From Thiothrix fructosivorans (GTDB taxonomy: Bacteria; Pseudomonadota; Gammaproteobacteria; Thiotrichales; Thiotrichaceae), in contig NZ_JAFMPM010000008.1 of NCBI RefSeq assembly GCF_017349355.1, positions 1,178,001-1,242,000 of the forward strand: a stretch of 64,000 nucleotides of DNA, written 5' to 3'. The translations under genes were made by a program, and so were the position numbers. Under the pieces are notes generated by a model. That model had not been told where the DNA came from. It ran no database searches and saw nothing but the letters and a program-made list of their open reading frames with translations. Below are positions 17,235 through 26,439 of the stretch, in pieces (positions within the stretch are counted from its first letter, which is position 1; each line of letters begins with the position of its first letter).

Positions 17235-17262
17235 GTTCACTGCCGGATAAGCAGCTTATAAG
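17235..17262 (+). repeat. degenerate orphan CRISPR repeat before the leader
   Basis: Fourteen bases after the cas6f stop lies a copy of the repeat with 25 of 28 positions matching. The three changes are G to A in the top pair of the hairpin stem and two changes in the 3' handle (TTATAAG instead of TTAGAAA). It is separated from the first true repeat by a 129-bp leader rather than a spacer. Confidence 0.85.
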
Positions 17263-17391
17263 CTTTGTTTTGCTCGCTCTTTAAAAATTTATTAAAATCA
17301 ATAAGTTACAACGGGTCGATTTTTGATTGGTTAAAACGCCAAAAAATCACTAACTACCTGTTGTAGCTTATGTTTTATTGTTTATACTCCT
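17263..17391 (+). promoter_or_regulatory. CRISPR leader with IHF site and promoter
   Basis: 129 bp of AT-rich sequence. Positions 17296-17308 (AATCAATAAGTTA) match the IHF consensus WATCAANNNNTTR at every position; IHF bends I-F leaders to help Cas1-Cas2/3 integrate spacers. A TATACT at 17383-17388 with TTGTAG at 17361-17366 (16-bp spacing) could be a promoter firing into the first repeat. Inverted arms TACAACGGGT (17307-17316) and ACCTGTTGTA (17356-17365), nine of ten paired, bracket the leader centre. Confidence 0.75.
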
Positions 17392-20300
17392 GTTCACTGC
17401 CGGATAGGCAGCTTAGAAATTATTTGCTGGTTTGTTTTGCCACTGGTGCGCGTTCACTGCCGGATAGGCAGCTTAGAAAGATGACATGAGCCACTGCAAG
17501 GCGCTGGACGAGTTCACTGCCGGATAGGCAGCTTAGAAAGGAACTGTTCAAGGCTGGAAAGCAGCGCGTATGTTCACTGCCGGATAGGCAGCTTAGAAAT
17601 AGTATTAAGTTAATGGCAGGTAGCATTCTAAGTTCACTGCCGGATAGGCAGCTTAGAAAAACGTGGTCTACCATGATGCGCTTAACGCCTTGTTCACTGC
17701 CGGATAGGCAGCTTAGAAATATCACAATACCGTAAGATTGCCCAAATCCAAGTTCACTGCCGGATAGGCAGCTTAGAAATCAAGAACCTTGATAGCAAGC
17801 CCGACATCTCCGTTCACTGCCGGATAGGCAGCTTAGAAACTTTTAACGGCTTTTGGCGGCAACAATGCAGAGTTCACTGCCGGATAGGCAGCTTAGAAAA
17901 GTTTTAACAGCCGCCTTGCCAAACAGGGCGAGTTCACTGCCGGATAGGCAGCTTAGAAAATTGATCAGCAAAAACTAGCACGGATTCGGAAGTTCACTGC
18001 CGGATAGGCAGCTTAGAAAATGTCATCCACCGCGTGATACTGCGCCCATACGTTCACTGCCGGATAGGCAGCTTAGAAATGCCGCAGGTTCTGGTGAACC
18101 TCCACGGGCTTGTTCACTGCCGGATAGGCAGCTTAGAAATGTTACTGCTGGTGACACAGTTCTTGTACGTCGTTCACTGCCGGATAGGCAGCTTAGAAAT
18201 TGAGCATTCTTGATTCCGCACCTTCCTCAACGTTCACTGCCGGATAGGCAGCTTAGAAAATTTTTCAATAGCGATAGGTGAGGCTAGGTAAGTTCACTGC
18301 CGGATAGGCAGCTTAGAAATCTTGCCAGATTGCCGCGCCACCCGCTTTCCTGTTCACTGCCGGATAGGCAGCTTAGAAAGATGGGTCAATTGGTGACAGA
18401 CTTTGCTCATTGTTCACTGCCGGATAGGCAGCTTAGAAAAGTCAGCCGCGATCAACACGGGCGACCGTTCAGTTCACTGCCGGATAGGCAGCTTAGAAAT
18501 CTGGGCGACTGGGCAAAAGCAAAAGCAGCGTGTTCACTGCCGGATAGGCAGCTTAGAAAGTAGCGACCAGTCCAGCAAGGTCATCAGGTGGCGTTCACTG
18601 CCGGATAGGCAGCTTAGAAAGAATGTGGCAGCAGTAAACGTACTGATGTTAGGTTCACTGCCGGATAGGCAGCTTAGAAAGTTGACTCTGTGACCGTAAC
18701 GAATGCTAAGCCGTTCACTGCCGGATAGGCAGCTTAGAAAAGTAATTTACACAGGCAACTCCCGACCAACTAGTTCACTGCCGGATAGGCAGCTTAGAAA
18801 GTCGACTTGCTTTTGTGACAAAGCACCGTTGAGTTCACTGCCGGATAGGCAGCTTAGAAAAAGGTTGGCTAGTTCCTCGCGATGGCGGCATAGTTCACTG
18901 CCGGATAGGCAGCTTAGAAAGACACACAAGGGCGTGACTTCACTTTACGACTGTTCACTGCCGGATAGGCAGCTTAGAAATTTATTCGCTTTCGATAAGG
19001 CTATAAAACTGCGTTCACTGCCGGATAGGCAGCTTAGAAATTTGTGAAGGTGCATTTGCAGGCTGTTGGCGCGTTCACTGCCGGATAGGCAGCTTAGAAA
19101 ATCGGCACGGCGATGCAACCCGGCACGGTCAAGTTCACTGCCGGATAGGCAGCTTAGAAAGCCACCGACACCACCCCGCGCCGCTTTCTCGAGTTCACTG
19201 CCGGATAGGCAGCTTAGAAAGTTCATGGTTGAAAAGTGATGCCGTACTGCAAGTTCACTGCCGGATAGGCAGCTTAGAAAATAGGTATTAGCAGCTATCC
19301 CGTATTTAGTGCGTTCACTGCCGGATAGGCAGCTTAGAAAATTGCCGCTAAACTCGCCTGTTGCGCTGCCGGGTTCACTGCCGGATAGGCAGCTTAGAAA
19401 GGATTTCGTGAACTTTGTGGGCGGGTTCATAGGTTCACTGCCGGATAGGCAGCTTAGAAATAGTTCTACGCAGCTACACGCCGGAAAACGAAGTTCACTG
19501 CCGGATAGGCAGCTTAGAAATGTTCAGGGTCTAAGCCATCCCACTGCTTTAAGTTCACTGCCGGATAGGCAGCTTAGAAATGATGATGAAGAGATTGAAG
19601 AGGCCAAGGCTAGTTCACTGCCGGATAGGCAGCTTAGAAAAATACAGCGACGAAACACGACTGGCAGCAAAAGTTCACTGCCGGATAGGCAGCTTAGAAA
19701 TACCTCACAGGATTGGTAGCGTGAAAGTTATTGTTCACTGCCGGATAGGCAGCTTAGAAATAATATTTGCAATTGGAGACTAACCATGACCGGTTCACTG
19801 CCGGATAGGCAGCTTAGAAATCATCACTCATACGCGCCAACGTCGCATTTTCGTTCACTGCCGGATAGGCAGCTTAGAAAATAACGCACGGTTTCGCGGG
19901 GTGCTTGCCATTGTTCACTGCCGGATAGGCAGCTTAGAAAATTTGGCGTAGCAGCACACCACCGATGGTTTTGTTCACTGCCGGATAGGCAGCTTAGAAA
20001 TTCAAATCCCCCGTAGAACGCAGAGTCGCAGTGTTCACTGCCGGATAGGCAGCTTAGAAATTAAGAGCACGTTCCGCTTCCGACGGTTTGAAGTTCACTG
20101 CCGGATAGGCAGCTTAGAAAAATCCATCGAATACAAAGGCAAGCCCGTTGACGTTCACTGCCGGATAGGCAGCTTAGAAATGACAAGCTTGCCAAACTGG
20201 ACTTTCCAGACAGTTCACTGCCGGATAGGCAGCTTAGAAATGTCATCCTGACAGACCCCTAAAGCGCATAACGTTCACTGCCGGATAGGCAGCTTAGAAA

Positions 20301-21441
20301 ACTTGGTTGGTGTCGTTGCAGGTGGTGCAGGAGTTCACTGCCGGATAGGCAGCTTAGAAAAAGCGGCGCATCGAGCCACTGCACCGTCCAGCGTTCACTG
20401 CCGGATAGGCAGCTTAGAAAATTGCTTTAGAAAAGTTTGCTTGCCTGTCTGGGTTCACTGCCGGATAGGCAGCTTAGAAAGGTGCATCGGGTTGTGTCGT
20501 GGGGTAGGGTCATGTTCACTGCCGGATAGGCAGCTTAGAAAAGAGGCGGACATGAATCAGCAATGCGTGGTTGGTTCACTGCCGGATAGGCAGCTTAGAA
20601 AATCCTCAACCAAGCCCGCATCCTAGCCGCCGAGTTCACTGCCGGATAGGCAGCTTAGAAAATTCAGTGACCTCCTTCTTTTCGCCTGTGTTTGTTCACT
20701 GCCGGATAGGCAGCTTAGAAAGTCAAAACTTCCCGCGCATGATCTTTACTTGCGTTCACTGCCGGATAGGCAGCTTAGAAAGTTAATTGGATCATCATGC
20801 AGTTGCTTGGCGAGTTCACTGCCGGATAGGCAGCTTAGAAAAATGCCGTTAGTTGTTGCACTGGATTGAACCAGTTCACTGCCGGATAGGCAGCTTAGAA
20901 ATTTTACCGGCTCGGACACAACGCCATCTGCAAGTTCACTGCCGGATAGGCAGCTTAGAAATTATAGAGCCTTGGAAGTTCGTGACGATTTCCGTTCACT
21001 GCCGGATAGGCAGCTTAGAAAAGATGAATCTTGTACGCAGCAGCTAACTGGGCGTTCACTGCCGGATAGGCAGCTTAGAAACGCGCTGATGTGCTAGCAC
21101 TGTGGGGGCAGGGGTTCACTGCCGGATAGGCAGCTTAGAAAGAAGACGCAGACCGCCAAGAACTGTCCGCCTTGTTCACTGCCGGATAGGCAGCTTAGAA
21201 ATACTCACCCGACTACTACACCGCACTCGGTTTGTTCACTGCCGGATAGGCAGCTTAGAAACACTGCCGTAGCCAAATTAATCAGATCGAACTGTTCACT
21301 GCCGGATAGGCAGCTTAGAAAATCAGATGATGGATTCGCACGATGCAGTTATTGTTCACTGCCGGATAGGCAGCTTAGAAAAGAAAACCGTAACTGATTC
21401 CATGAGCAAACAAGTTCACTGCCGGATAGGCAGCTTAGAAA
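17392..21441 (+). CRISPR. type I-F array, 68 repeats and 67 spacers
   Basis: The 28-nt repeat begins GTTCACTGCCGG and ends CAGCTTAGAAA, with the Cas6f hairpin CTGCC-GGATA-GGCAG. Arithmetic over the span (4,050 bases) gives 68 repeats and 67 spacers: 65 spacers of 32 nt and two of 33 nt (ending just before repeats near 18593 and 20513). I saw no base change in any repeat, including the last one at 21414-21441. I saw no duplicated spacer. The array has the same orientation as the cas genes, and the leader-proximal (newest) spacers are at the left. Open frames that cross the array in both directions are repeat translations, not genes. Confidence 0.99.
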
Positions 21442-21459
21442 AAGCCGTTAAGCATTGTG

Positions 21460-21468
21460 TGCTAAACT
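21460..21468 (+). promoter_or_regulatory. extended -10 promoter of the truncated AAA-ATPase gene
   Basis: TGCTAAACT, an extended -10 (TGnTAnnnT), 19 bp after the last repeat. The same nine bases precede the paralogous gene at 61145-61153. Initiation near 21475 would leave an ATG at 21481 almost without a leader, which favours ATG 21508. Confidence 0.5.
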
Positions 21469-21507
21469 GTTGCCTAATCAATGCATTTACCTTCAAGCGA
21501 GAAAAGG

Positions 21508-22749
21508 ATGAAAATCCCCTACGGCATCAGCAACTTCAAAGACCTGATTACTGGCGGCTACGTCTACATCGACAAGACGGATTACATCGCCAAGCTGGAA
21601 GAAGCAGGCAAATACCACATCCTGCTGCGTCCGCGCCGTTTCGGCAAAAGCCTGATGCTCTCCGCACTGGAGTATTATTACGACATCGGCAGCAAGACCG
21701 ACTTTGATGCAATATTTTCCAAACTTTACATCGGCAAGCATCCCACGCCACTACAAAGCAGCTACCAAGTGTTGTTCATGGAATTCAGCGGCATCGAAAC
21801 CGGCAGCCACGAACAAATACTCAGCGGCTTCAATGTCAACGTCAACATTTACTTGCAAGCCTTCCTGAGGCGTTACGGTTATGGGGCAGACGCCATTGCA
21901 GGGCTTGCGGACTGCCCCGCCCCTGCTGACAAGCTGAAACATGTGTTTAATGTTGCCAGTGGGAAAAAAATCCTGCTGCTGGTCGATGAATACGACCATT
22001 TCGCCAATACAGTACTGGCGGAGGATTTGGGACTGTTCCGGCGTATCACCGGTAAGGGTGGTTTTGTGCGCAGCTTCTACGAAACCGTTAAAGCGGCAAC
22101 CCAGCGCGGCATCGTTGACCGCCTGTTCATCACGGGCGTTACGCCTATCACGCTCGATAGCATGACCAGCGGCTTCAATATCGGCGAAAATATTTCCTTC
22201 GATAAAAGCTTCAATACGGTGACAGGCTTCACCAAGGCGGAAGTGGCGGGGCTGCTCCAACCGCTGACAGAAACTTGCCAACTGGATGCGGAAAAGCTGA
22301 TGGAGGACGTGACGCGCTGGTACAACGGCTACCGTTTCCACCCGAATGCCCGCGAGAGCGTTTATAACGCCAATATGGTGCTGTATTTTCTGAAAAACTT
22401 TGATCGTGAGGAATGTGCTTATCCTGAGCGGATGCTGGATGACAACATCGCCTCGGATTATGGCAAACTGATGGGGCTATTCAAGATCGGCAACCCTGAC
22501 GAAAACTACGCGGTGCTGGATGAGCTGATCAATACTGGGGAGGTCATTGCCCAGCAACGGCGCAAATTCGACTTCGACAAGGGGTTTGATCGTGACGACT
22601 TCATCAGCCTGCTGGCGTACATGGGCTTTGCGTCCCTGCAAGGCAAAACCCTCTCCGGTGAAGTGTTCGCCATCCCTAACCATGTGATGCAGGAATTGTA
22701 TTTCCTGTTGAGAGATGGGGAGCGGGTTGATGTTATAAAAATGCAGTAA
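21508..22749 (+). CDS. AAA-ATPase-like protein lacking its DUF1703 nuclease domain
   Basis: 413 residues from ATG 21508, chosen because the paralog at 61186 begins at the same place (KIPYG-SNFK). ATPase part: YVYIDKTDYI, RPRRFGKSLMLS (Walker A-like), ILLLVDEYDHF (Walker B), FITGVTPITLDSMTSGFNIG, then WYNGYRF and FDKGFDRDDFISL. The protein is homologous to the 567-residue paralog as far as NHVM-ELYF, then jumps straight to RVDVIKMQ, which matches that paralog's extreme C-terminus (RVEVIKLA). About 150 residues holding the PD-(D/E)XK nuclease domain are thus deleted in frame. It starts 66 bp after the array and its end overlaps the convergent methyltransferase gene by 17 bp. The remaining protein may be non-functional. 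Confidence 0.85.
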   Translation: MKIPYGISNFKDLITGGYVYIDKTDYIAKLEEAGKYHILLRPRRFGKSLMLSALEYYYDIGSKTDFDAIFSKLYIGKHPTPLQSSYQVLFMEFSGIETGSHEQILSGFNVNVNIYLQAFLRRYGYGADAIAGLADCPAPADKLKHVFNVASGKKILLLVDEYDHFANTVLAEDLGLFRRITGKGGFVRSFYETVKAATQRGIVDRLFITGVTPITLDSMTSGFNIGENISFDKSFNTVTGFTKAEVAGLLQPLTETCQLDAEKLMEDVTRWYNGYRFHPNARESVYNANMVLYFLKNFDREECAYPERMLDDNIASDYGKLMGLFKIGNPDENYAVLDELINTGEVIAQQRRKFDFDKGFDRDDFISLLAYMGFASLQGKTLSGEVFAIPNHVMQELYFLLRDGERVDVIKMQ

Positions 22750-23797
22750 CCGTCCCCCACACCGCAAAAACCGGATCAGACACCGCCGTTTCGCGCCGAT
22801 GCGCATCATCCAACGGACGCGGCAATCCCCGCACCGATTCTGTATGCAAATCGCTGAATCGCCCCGTTTTCACGAAATAATCCAGCACCAAGCCCTGACG
22901 TTCAAACGGGTGCATTTCCGTCCACACGTCGATCACCTTATTCGGAAACCAGCGTGTGGAAAACGTCATAATGACCACGCCCCCCGCTTTGACAACCCGC
23001 GCTAATTCGCTCATCACCGCCAACGGCTGGGTGAGGTATTCGACCGAGACCGTACAAATCACCGCATCAAAGCTAGCATCCGCAAACGGCAACAGTGGCG
23101 TGTGATTGAGATCGTGGACGATGTGCTGTTGCAAGCGCGGGTTCGCTGCCAATTCCGCCGCGTTCATGCCTAGCCCCGTGACCTGCACATCAAGCGTATC
23201 CGGTAGGTGTGACACGCAACTGCTCATCAAATCAAGGACGTGCATCCCCGTTTGTAACAAACGTCCATACAACGCCGTTACTTGCGCCAACGCAGTTTTA
23301 TCCAAATGTGCGACCAAGCGCGGATGGCTGTAGAACGCAGCGTCGGCGTGGTCATCTTTACGGGTAAACGGATAAACCGCGTAATAATTCGGCGCAATAT
23401 CAGGGTAGGGCGCTTGCATCCCCGCACCCTGCGCCTTGAATAACGCCATGACGGCTTGTTGATCAGCAGCAACGGGGGCGTTGATGGTAAGCGCATACGC
23501 GGTCAGCGGGTGATTGGGGTCAACCGTCAAGGTATCGGGCGTGGCAGCAATCACCCGAAACGGGCGGAAATCACTGCGAGAACAATCGAGTGCTTCCCAT
23601 GCGTAGGCGTGCGGGTAAAAACGCCCGACTTTGGGTTCAATCGTCAGGTGGCGTTGCTTGCCGTGGAATTGGGCGCGTGGCAACGTGACGATGGCAGCGC
23701 CCTCCAAAAGCTCACTGGCTTTGGGGATACTGTTGGCAAACAACCGATCACAATGTGTCGTGACGGTGCTTTGCCAAGTGAGAGTGAATTCATCCAT
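22733..23797 (-). CDS. SAM-dependent methyltransferase with an N-terminal extension
   Basis: 354 residues. The C-terminal half is a class I methyltransferase: GMHVLDLMSSCVSHLP (motif I), VTGLGMNAAELAANPRL (motif II), LPFADASFDAVICTVSVEYL (post-motif) and ARVVKAGGVVIMTFSTR. The N-terminal 150 residues (KQRHLTIEPKVGRFYPHAYAW, a beta-rich region like an FKBP-type insert) are found in a group of bacterial type-11 methyltransferases; the substrate is unknown. The 3' end overlaps the AAA-ATPase gene on the other strand. It lies 17 bp downstream of the glycoside hydrolase stop-side start, but no functional link is apparent. Confidence 0.82.
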   Translation of the reverse strand: MDEFTLTWQSTVTTHCDRLFANSIPKASELLEGAAIVTLPRAQFHGKQRHLTIEPKVGRFYPHAYAWEALDCSRSDFRPFRVIAATPDTLTVDPNHPLTAYALTINAPVAADQQAVMALFKAQGAGMQAPYPDIAPNYYAVYPFTRKDDHADAAFYSHPRLVAHLDKTALAQVTALYGRLLQTGMHVLDLMSSCVSHLPDTLDVQVTGLGMNAAELAANPRLQQHIVHDLNHTPLLPFADASFDAVICTVSVEYLTQPLAVMSELARVVKAGGVVIMTFSTRWFPNKVIDVWTEMHPFERQGLVLDYFVKTGRFSDLHTESVRGLPRPLDDAHRRETAVSDPVFAVWGTVTAFL

Positions 23798-23814
23798 CGC
23801 ACGAACCTCTGTTG

Positions 23815-26289
23815 CTAACGTGTGGTACTTTTAAACGTACCTTTGATGCCCCCGATGGTCAACGTTGTGGTTACCGCGCTGGCGCTTTTGCTGGCAGAGG
23901 TGTGGCGTACTTTCACCGTATTGCCTTGCACGACCGTTTTGGCTGTGCTTATGTATGCTCCTCCGTTGATGCTATAAGACGCACCCGTGCCAGTAATACT
24001 GATAGTGGCTGCTGCATTGATACCGCTGACGGTAATGGCATTAGATTCAACGACGGTTGCAGGCGCAACACCCGTGAGTGCGGTAAAGCTAAAGGCGGCT
24101 GGCGTTGTATCTTTAGCAGCCGTAGTGCTTTTAAACGTGCCTTTAACTCCGCCGATGGTCAGTGTCGTGGTCACACTGGCGGAATAGCTGGCTGATGCGG
24201 TATGGCGTACTACTACGGTATCACCTTGTTTCACTGTTCCAGCCGTACTGGTGAAAGTTGCACCGTTGATGCTGTACAAGCTGCCAGCACTGACACTGAT
24301 AGCAGTGGCAGTATCAATGCCCGTCACTGTGATGGATGCAGAATCCACGGGCTTGCTGGGTGATACTCCCGTTTGGGTGGCGAAACTGAACGCATTAGGC
24401 GTCGTGTCTTGTGTGATGCTGGTGAAGTAGCCGACCGCCCCGCCGATAATCACCTTGGTGGATACCTTGGTGGCATAGTTGGCGGAAGAGGTGTGTTTTA
24501 TTTTTACCGTATCGCCGTTTTTGATTTTTCCGGCAGTGCTGGTGTATACCCCGCCATTAATACTGTAAGTGCCGCTGTAGATATTGATGGGGACCTGTTT
24601 ATCAATCCCACCGATAGTGATGGGGAGCGATTCTACTGCCGTGGAGCGTAATACCGCCGTTTTGGGGGGGAAATTGGGTGTAGTTGGGTAGCTGTCTGTC
24701 CCCGATGTGATGGGTACATTGTTGAGTGCCTGTATCATTACTTTCATTGGCACATTGATGGTAGTGCTTTCTCCCGGATAGGTCTGCCAACCACTGTACA
24801 AACCGAAACGGTTTTCGTGGTAGGCAAACATGTGGCGATTGATGCCATAATAGTCCATTGCCGCCGACAGGTCAGTCATCCACTGTTCAGCCCCTAAGTT
24901 CTTTTCCCCCGCATATTTCTGGTGGACAACACCGTATTCACCGCTGTTGAGCGGGTAGGGGAACGTGTCGGTGCTGGCATCATAAAAGGCGTCAAATTCA
25001 TTGGCTAATGCTGATTTGAACGCTGCAACACTCCCTGCGTAAGGGGTTGTGCCTGTATCGGAACTGGCAAACGTATCGTAAAAATGAACATCGTATACCA
25101 TGTTGTCGAACGGCAACGGGTACATTTTTCCTGATACGCCTAAATCATTGGGATGATAAGACGGTTGGATGTAAACCAGATGGTTGGGGTCAACGGCTCG
25201 GATTTTATTGATTAGTGTCGGAGCGTAAGCAAACCAGTTGGCCGTGTATGGCTCGTTAAGCAAGTCATAACCGAGTACGGTGGTTTCATTGCGGTAACGT
25301 TGGGCAATCGCAACCCATAGGTCTTCCAAGCGCTTTTGGGTTGTGGCGGTCAATCCAAGCTGGTTGGGAAGTTGCGCCCCACCGGGTGGTTCATGCATAT
25401 CCAATAACAGGCGTAGGTTATGCTTTTTTGCCCACTGGATATTGCGGTCTAGCCATGCCCAACCTTCATCCTTGTACACGCCGGGGTTGGCATTATCCTC
25501 AAAGACCACGAAAGACATCATGAGTCGGACAGTGTTGAAACCCAATGCCGCAATGTCTTGGAAGGATTGCTCGTCATAATTTTTCCAACCAAAATTGTCG
25601 ATAGCATTTTCAGCACCCGCGATGTCGTTGCCGTAATTGTAGGCTTCCACATTAATGCCTCGGACGTTGAGCGGCGTTTTAGCCGTACCCACGACCAGTC
25701 GGTTGCCATCAGCCTGCACCAATTGTGCGTAATCCAGCGTTGTTGGCGGTTGGTAGCCAATTTCGGTAGTGGTCAATGGACGTACAAATACGTCATCAAG
25801 GTAGGTGGGGATATTAGCACCGCCACTGATACACAGTTTGAGGTTATCAGTCGGAGCAACATTGGCAAGGTAAGCACCAAACAAGCGTGTCCAACGGTCA
25901 GGGTAAGCTTTGCTGGTAGCGCTGTAACCATCCAGATAGACAGGTGCAGCGCCGTTTTTGATCAGTCCCATGCGTAAGTCGGCTGATGTTGTGCCGCTAC
26001 CAAGGCGGGTACGCGCTCCAAATTCATAGAGCTTTCCCTTTTGGAAAGCGGCACTATTCAGGGTGTAAAGCGCCCCGTTAATACAATAGGTATTTGCCGA
26101 CAACAGTTTCAGCCCGCTTTGCCCACTAAAAGCAGCAGCGGTATTCAATGTCAAGATTGAGCCACCTGCCCCAGACCACAATAGGCTGCCAGATTCAAAC
26201 CCCCCGTCCGTTATTAAATTCGTCCCTGCCAGAGCACCTTGTACCGCTAATGTTAGCGGTAAGGTATAAAACCATGTCTTATGCTTCAT
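23815..26289 (-). CDS. secreted GH5 glycoside hydrolase with three C-terminal repeats
   Basis: 824 residues. A Sec signal (about 1-22) leads to a carbohydrate-binding-like domain (NLITDGGFESGSLLWSG, to about residue 170). The GH5 barrel follows (about 190-520): FNTVRLMMSF, LLLDMHEPPGG, the acid/base Glu in YDLLNEPYTANW (about 338) and the nucleophile Glu in LNSGEYGVV (about 448). This indicates a beta-1,4- or beta-1,3/1,6-glucanase or mannanase; the substrate is not certain. The last 300 residues are three tandem units of about 90 residues (I-V-GI...YSINGG-YTSTAG...GDTV-VRHT...TLTIGG), probably beta-sandwich adhesion or surface modules. Likely secreted or cell-surface. Confidence 0.88.
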   Translation of the reverse strand: MKHKTWFYTLPLTLAVQGALAGTNLITDGGFESGSLLWSGAGGSILTLNTAAAFSGQSGLKLLSANTYCINGALYTLNSAAFQKGKLYEFGARTRLGSGTTSADLRMGLIKNGAAPVYLDGYSATSKAYPDRWTRLFGAYLANVAPTDNLKLCISGGANIPTYLDDVFVRPLTTTEIGYQPPTTLDYAQLVQADGNRLVVGTAKTPLNVRGINVEAYNYGNDIAGAENAIDNFGWKNYDEQSFQDIAALGFNTVRLMMSFVVFEDNANPGVYKDEGWAWLDRNIQWAKKHNLRLLLDMHEPPGGAQLPNQLGLTATTQKRLEDLWVAIAQRYRNETTVLGYDLLNEPYTANWFAYAPTLINKIRAVDPNHLVYIQPSYHPNDLGVSGKMYPLPFDNMVYDVHFYDTFASSDTGTTPYAGSVAAFKSALANEFDAFYDASTDTFPYPLNSGEYGVVHQKYAGEKNLGAEQWMTDLSAAMDYYGINRHMFAYHENRFGLYSGWQTYPGESTTINVPMKVMIQALNNVPITSGTDSYPTTPNFPPKTAVLRSTAVESLPITIGGIDKQVPINIYSGTYSINGGVYTSTAGKIKNGDTVKIKHTSSANYATKVSTKVIIGGAVGYFTSITQDTTPNAFSFATQTGVSPSKPVDSASITVTGIDTATAISVSAGSLYSINGATFTSTAGTVKQGDTVVVRHTASASYSASVTTTLTIGGVKGTFKSTTAAKDTTPAAFSFTALTGVAPATVVESNAITVSGINAAATISITGTGASYSINGGAYISTAKTVVQGNTVKVRHTSASKSASAVTTTLTIGGIKGTFKSTTR
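23818..24660 (-). repeat. three tandem coding repeats in the GH5 protein
   Basis: Three successive modules share GxYSINGGxYTST, a GDTVxVRHT-like strand and TLTIGGxxGxFxS. The middle and last copies are most alike at protein level, including the linker DTTPxAFSF, while the first copy (LPITIGGIDKQVPI) is more divergent, fitting stepwise duplication. Confidence 0.8.
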
Positions 26290-26374
26290 AAGGGAAATTT
26301 CCTCGCATTAATCTTGCTTGTGTAGAGTCATTAGCAATGACCATCGCTCTATTGCTTTGGCACAGGTAATGCGC

Positions 26375-26416
26375 ACAATGATCACATGAATAATATGTTT
26401 ATATATTGATCATTGT
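26375..26416. promoter_or_regulatory. perfect 10-bp inverted repeat upstream of the GH5 gene
   Basis: ACAATGATCA (26375-26384) and TGATCATTGT (26407-26416), separated by 22 bp of AT-rich DNA. It lies between the creD stop and the GH5 start (both minus strand), about 85 bp upstream of the GH5 ATG. There is no T-run on the minus side, so an operator is more likely than a terminator. Confidence 0.5.
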
Positions 26417-26439
26417 CAAAATTTATCAAGAAGCATGGG

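Noticed and set aside
20361-20392. Spacer resembling the SDR gene at 2673-2693 (19 of 21 bases, including a 15-base run)
   Set aside because: The first two spacer bases (seed) do not match, no CC/GG PAM is adjacent, and the remaining bases diverge. Probably chance similarity.
17420-21440. Long open frames across 17.4-21.4 kb encoding repeated peptides such as LSCLSGSE and SLPDRQLRK on both strands
   Set aside because: They are translations of the identical CRISPR repeats; the 60-bp period keeps the frames open. They lack ribosome-binding sites and the spacers show no protein-like conservation.
21442-22749. The AAA-ATPase gene after the array as a CRISPR accessory gene
   Set aside because: It has a paralog inside the NRPS cluster, its own promoter, and a deleted nuclease domain. 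Adjacency looks accidental.
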